Source: Saprospiraceae bacterium (GTDB lineage Bacteria > Bacteroidota > Bacteroidia > Chitinophagales > Saprospiraceae). Taken from it: a stretch of DNA of 64,000 nucleotides. The stretch is from NCBI GenBank assembly GCA_022842725.1, contig JALHOZ010000008.1, positions 1-64,000 of the forward strand. The letters are read 5' to 3'. This document shows, piece by piece, positions 61,326 through 64,000 of this stretch. The notes under the pieces are model-generated. The model was given only the letters and a program-made list of their open reading frames with translations, was not told the origin of the DNA and searched no databases. Within the stretch, counting starts at the first letter, position 1, and each line of letters opens with the position of its first letter. Made by a program: the position numbers and the translations under genes.

Positions 61326-62975
61326 TTATACAAACAACTTTCTGTAATATTCGTCTGCCATACGGTCGCTGTCAAAAGCAGGAGCCACCGTTTTTATACC
61401 TTCCCGAACGATGGCAGCCCATTTCTTTTTATTGTCGTAATAGGTAGGTAAAATTTCATTTTCCAACATATCCAACATTCGGGTTGCTTCATCTTCATTC
61501 TGTTTGTCAGAGGACAATGAGGCATCGGCCGGGTCAATCAGAAAACAATTTTTACCGTGTTTTGCAAATTCAGGAATCCATCCATCCGGAATGGAAAAAT
61601 TGACACTTCCGTTCATCGCAGCCGTCATGCCGCTCGTTCCGGATGCTTCACGGGTAATCTTGGGATTGTTGAGCCATACGTCAGATCCTCTTTTGAGTTT
61701 TGCTGACAAATTGAGTTCATATCCGGTCAATACCGTGGCGTTGGGATAGGGTAGGGTCAACCAAAACAGCTCGTTAAAAATTTCAATAGCACCGTAATCT
61801 TCGGGGTAAGGTTTTCCTGCCCAAATGATTTGAATCGGATATTTTGTGTTTTTCAGTAAAGCATCAAATCTTTCTTTGTGTAGGGTCAACAGATTGGCTC
61901 TTTTGTAACCTGCAAAACGTCTGGCCCAAACCAGCGTCAATACGTTGGGGTCAAACCATTTTCCGGTTTGATCAGCTACCGTTTCGAAAAGTTCCTTTTT
62001 CATGTCAATCTTTCTGGACAACATGGTTTTTGTATCGTTTTTTTCTGAAGCTTCTTCCAAAATATCATCTTTCCAGAATCGTTTGTTTTGCGCATTGGTG
62101 ATGTGGGTGATTTCGCATATATTTTCAAAACCGGACCACATTTCTCTGGAAACGTCACCGTGCATTTTAGACACGGCATTGGATATTTTTGCGGCTCTCA
62201 GTGCACACAAGGTATAATTGACCATATTGCCTTCCACGCCCCAGATTTTGCAGAATTCTTCTTTCGTAAGATGATAGAAAAAGGACATTTTATTCAATAA
62301 ATTGATATCTCTTTCTTCATTTCCTGCTTTTTCAGGTGTATGGGTTGTGAATACCAGTTTTTCGCGTACGGCTTCCAATGATCCGAGTTTATCATGCAGG
62401 TAAAAGGCTAAAGGTAAAGCGTGTCCTTCATTCATGTGGTAATAGTCCATGGGCATATCCAGAATTTCGAGCAATCTGGCGCCACCTATTCCCAATACGA
62501 TGGACTGAGCCACTCTCGTACTTTCGTTTGAGTCGTACAAACGATTGGTAATGGTTCGTGAAATGGCATCGTTTTGTTCGATGTCTGTGCTTAATAAAAA
62601 TAATGGTGCACTGCCGAATACATCAGGTTTTAGCAGGAAGGCTTTAACATAAACGATGGCACTATGCACTTCTACCGGAAATATGATGCCGGTATCAGTT
62701 AGGAAGGAATAATATTTTCGGGTATAATCAGATTTCATGGTTCCATTCATATCTCTGATCTGATCATAATAGCCGTATTTCCATAACATTCCGATGCCTA
62801 CCAGATTTTGTTTAAGGTCATAGGCACTTCTCATGTGCGAGCCTGCCAGAAAGCCAAGTCCGCCACTATATGTTTTCAAACTTTGGTCAATAGCAAATTC
62901 CATAGAGAAATATGCAACTGCCTTAGCGTATTTTTTATCGTGTTTGTAAGAAAAAACCTCTTCCTTCTTCAACAT
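61326..62975 (-). CDS. glgP: Alpha-glucan phosphorylase family protein (GT35, short form) lacking the PLP lysine
   Basis: This 549-aa protein resembles glycogen/maltodextrin phosphorylases of the short class. It has VAYFSMEFAIDQSLKTYSGGLGFLAGSH, YHMNEGHALPLAFYL, FTTHTPEKAGNEER and WARRFAGYKRANLL. Near the C-terminus, the segment REASGTSGMTAAMNGSVNFS aligns with the cofactor site. There, canonical enzymes have SGxxMK, with the lysine forming the pyridoxal phosphate Schiff base. Here the residue after Met is Thr. If the alignment is right, the enzyme cannot bind PLP in the usual way. From recollection this may be shared by Bacteroidota relatives. The role in storage glucan breakdown is therefore provisional. 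Confidence 0.88.
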   Translation of the reverse strand: MLKKEEVFSYKHDKKYAKAVAYFSMEFAIDQSLKTYSGGLGFLAGSHMRSAYDLKQNLVGIGMLWKYGYYDQIRDMNGTMKSDYTRKYYSFLTDTGIIFPVEVHSAIVYVKAFLLKPDVFGSAPLFLLSTDIEQNDAISRTITNRLYDSNESTRVAQSIVLGIGGARLLEILDMPMDYYHMNEGHALPLAFYLHDKLGSLEAVREKLVFTTHTPEKAGNEERDINLLNKMSFFYHLTKEEFCKIWGVEGNMVNYTLCALRAAKISNAVSKMHGDVSREMWSGFENICEITHITNAQNKRFWKDDILEEASEKNDTKTMLSRKIDMKKELFETVADQTGKWFDPNVLTLVWARRFAGYKRANLLTLHKERFDALLKNTKYPIQIIWAGKPYPEDYGAIEIFNELFWLTLPYPNATVLTGYELNLSAKLKRGSDVWLNNPKITREASGTSGMTAAMNGSVNFSIPDGWIPEFAKHGKNCFLIDPADASLSSDKQNEDEATRMLDMLENEILPTYYDNKKKWAAIVREGIKTVAPAFDSDRMADEYYRKLFV

Positions 62976-63062
62976 GTCCTTACCGTTTTGGTTAAAAAAA
63001 GGGCGAAGATAACAAATCGTGTCATTTTGACACGAATCAAAGACAGATTTTTGTTGGAATAC

Positions 63063-64000
63063 CTACATTTCCAAAATTTTGATTTCCACTCTTTGGTTTC
63101 GGATTCGGGAAGAAGCGGATTCACTTTGTGTAATTGGCTGGCGTTTCCCATAACCTTTATAACGGACTCTTTTGGTTTCGATACCGAGATTTGTCAGGTA
63201 GTCCGCCACATTTTTAGCTCTTTCAGCGGACAGTTTATCGCAATATTCATGCGGTGGTATGGTATTGGTATGACCGCCGATTTCAACTTCAACATTTTTG
63301 TGACTTGCCAAAAATGTATAGACTTCCTGCAAAACTTCAAAATTGGAAGGCGTTATTCTGCTGGAGTCAGCTTCAAAATTGAGTTCATTGATTCTCAAGG
63401 TTTGACCGACACTGATTTTGGTAATTTCAAGTTCAGGAATAAATTTTTCTTTATAAATTTCAACTTCCAGGCTTGCAATACATCCTTTGGTATCCTGAAC
63501 TGTCACTACGTAGACACCTGAATTCACCCGGGTCAGATTTGGACCTTTTGCTCCTGTAGACCATAGATACTTTAACGTTCCGGTGCCTCCGGTTGCTTTG
63601 ACCACGCTTGCCCCGTCAGCTGACACAGGCGAAGCTACTCTTTTATTTTCGACCACATCAATGACGATGGGTTTCGGGTCTTCGACTACTATTGATGCAG
63701 TGGCGGAAGTTTGATATTTATCAGTAACCGTCACGGTATATTCACCCGGAGCCAAACCGAAAAGTTGTGTCGACGTTTGATTATTGGTAGACCAAAGGAA
63801 AGTGTAAGGTTTATGTCCGCCGAAAGCCGAAACTTTAAGTTGCGCATCTTTGGTGTCTACACAACTGATGGGTTTTTCAAGAATGATGGTCGCATTTAAC
63901 TGTTCAGCAGCGATATCACCGAACAACAATTTATAAAATCCGGCACCTCCGGTTCCAATCCAGATGTTGTCATTTTTGTCACACGCAAGACTCAAAGCAG
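63063..64000 (-). CDS. SprB-repeat and OmpA-domain protein (5' end off the window)
   Basis: The open frame continues past the right edge; at least 310 C-terminal residues are visible. The first residues (DKNDNIWIGTGGAGFYKL) look like the last blade of a two-component-type propeller. Two SprB-like immunoglobulin-type repeats follow: GGHKPYTFLWSTNNQTSTQLF with LAPGEYTVTVTD, and GGTGTLKYLWSTG with SGVYVVTVQD. The last 120 residues are an OmpA peptidoglycan-binding domain (RINELNFEADSSRI, VEIGGHTNTIPP, LSAERAKNVADYL, VRYKGYGKRQPI). The architecture suggests an outer-membrane-attached protein gripping peptidoglycan, perhaps tied to gliding or type IX secretion. Confidence 0.93.
   Translation of the reverse strand, partial: ALSLACDKNDNIWIGTGGAGFYKLLFGDIAAEQLNATIILEKPISCVDTKDAQLKVSAFGGHKPYTFLWSTNNQTSTQLFGLAPGEYTVTVTDKYQTSATASIVVEDPKPIVIDVVENKRVASPVSADGASVVKATGGTGTLKYLWSTGAKGPNLTRVNSGVYVVTVQDTKGCIASLEVEIYKEKFIPELEITKISVGQTLRINELNFEADSSRITPSNFEVLQEVYTFLASHKNVEVEIGGHTNTIPPHEYCDKLSAERAKNVADYLTNLGIETKRVRYKGYGKRQPITQSESASSRIRNQRVEIKILEM

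Noticed and set aside
62808-63521. 237-aa + strand frame at the right end
   Set aside because: It lies opposite the phosphorylase start and the OmpA-domain gene, both with clear domain matches.

Overview
The window is chromosomal DNA from a member of the Bacteroidota, most likely a Saprospiria or Chitinophagia-type lineage (inference; no marker here fixes the genus). Evidence seen directly: many genes are preceded by the Bacteroidota sigma-A -7 element TAnnTTTG (commonly TACCTTTG) and lack Shine-Dalgarno sequences. There are type IX secretion C-terminal sorting domains, a SusR/HTCS-type hybrid two-component system, a CarboxypepD_reg TonB-dependent receptor, a MurF-Alr fusion, SprB/OmpA proteins and Bacteroidota-type ParC and CcmC. 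Coding density is high from about 19.6 kb onward and lower in the first 19 kb, which looks accessory.

Left, accessory part (1-19.4 kb). The window opens in a 24-bp tandem repeat array, possibly the end of an IS21-type element, that abuts the tail of a broken gene. A protein with an ART-like motif and the hsdR gene of a type I restriction system follow; hsdM and hsdS would lie off the left edge. After a 570-bp gap comes a four-gene AT-rich cassette: SHOCT-type membrane protein, 105-aa beta-rich protein, exported barrel-like protein, and an amidase without signal peptide. Next are a shortened HD-hydrolase gene and two secreted-protein genes that share an almost identical leader and first codons. 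An HTCS regulator is split in two by one in-frame TAA. Downstream lie a 246-bp MITE with 16-bp inverted ends and a 4-bp target duplication, a RAYT transposase embedded in about ten REP palindromes, and a 1070-aa cysteine-rich repeat protein with a sorting domain. Decayed copies of that sorting-domain 3' end occur twice more nearby.

Middle, housekeeping part (19.6-49.8 kb). This holds an AraC/O6-methylguanine methyltransferase, K+-dependent membrane pyrophosphatase, a DUF4440 lipoprotein, purD with murF-alr, uvrB, a biotin carboxylase, and a HigBA toxin-antitoxin pair with a second, decayed antitoxin. It continues with a TerB-like protein, a TonB-dependent receptor, rpsP with a very long acidic tail, an unknown helical protein, a GT2 glycosyltransferase, gyrB, a PhnA-domain protein, purC, ppk1, purB, a two-component system and thyA.

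Right part (49.9-64 kb). parC is followed by a divergent cobalamin riboswitch controlling a BtuB-like receptor and a DUF4465 surface protein, forming a vitamin B12 uptake unit. Then come tRNA-His, a ccmBCD-type haem-export operon that overlaps a glutamate dehydrogenase gene, an ECF sigma factor with a membrane partner and a divergent small membrane protein, a short GT35 alpha-glucan phosphorylase lacking the usual PLP lysine, and the 3' part of a SprB-repeat/OmpA protein that runs off the right edge.

The strongest candidates for something undescribed are the 4.3-7.6 kb cassette, the RAYT/REP cluster with covarying hairpins, the split HTCS, and the dispersed sorting-domain remnants.
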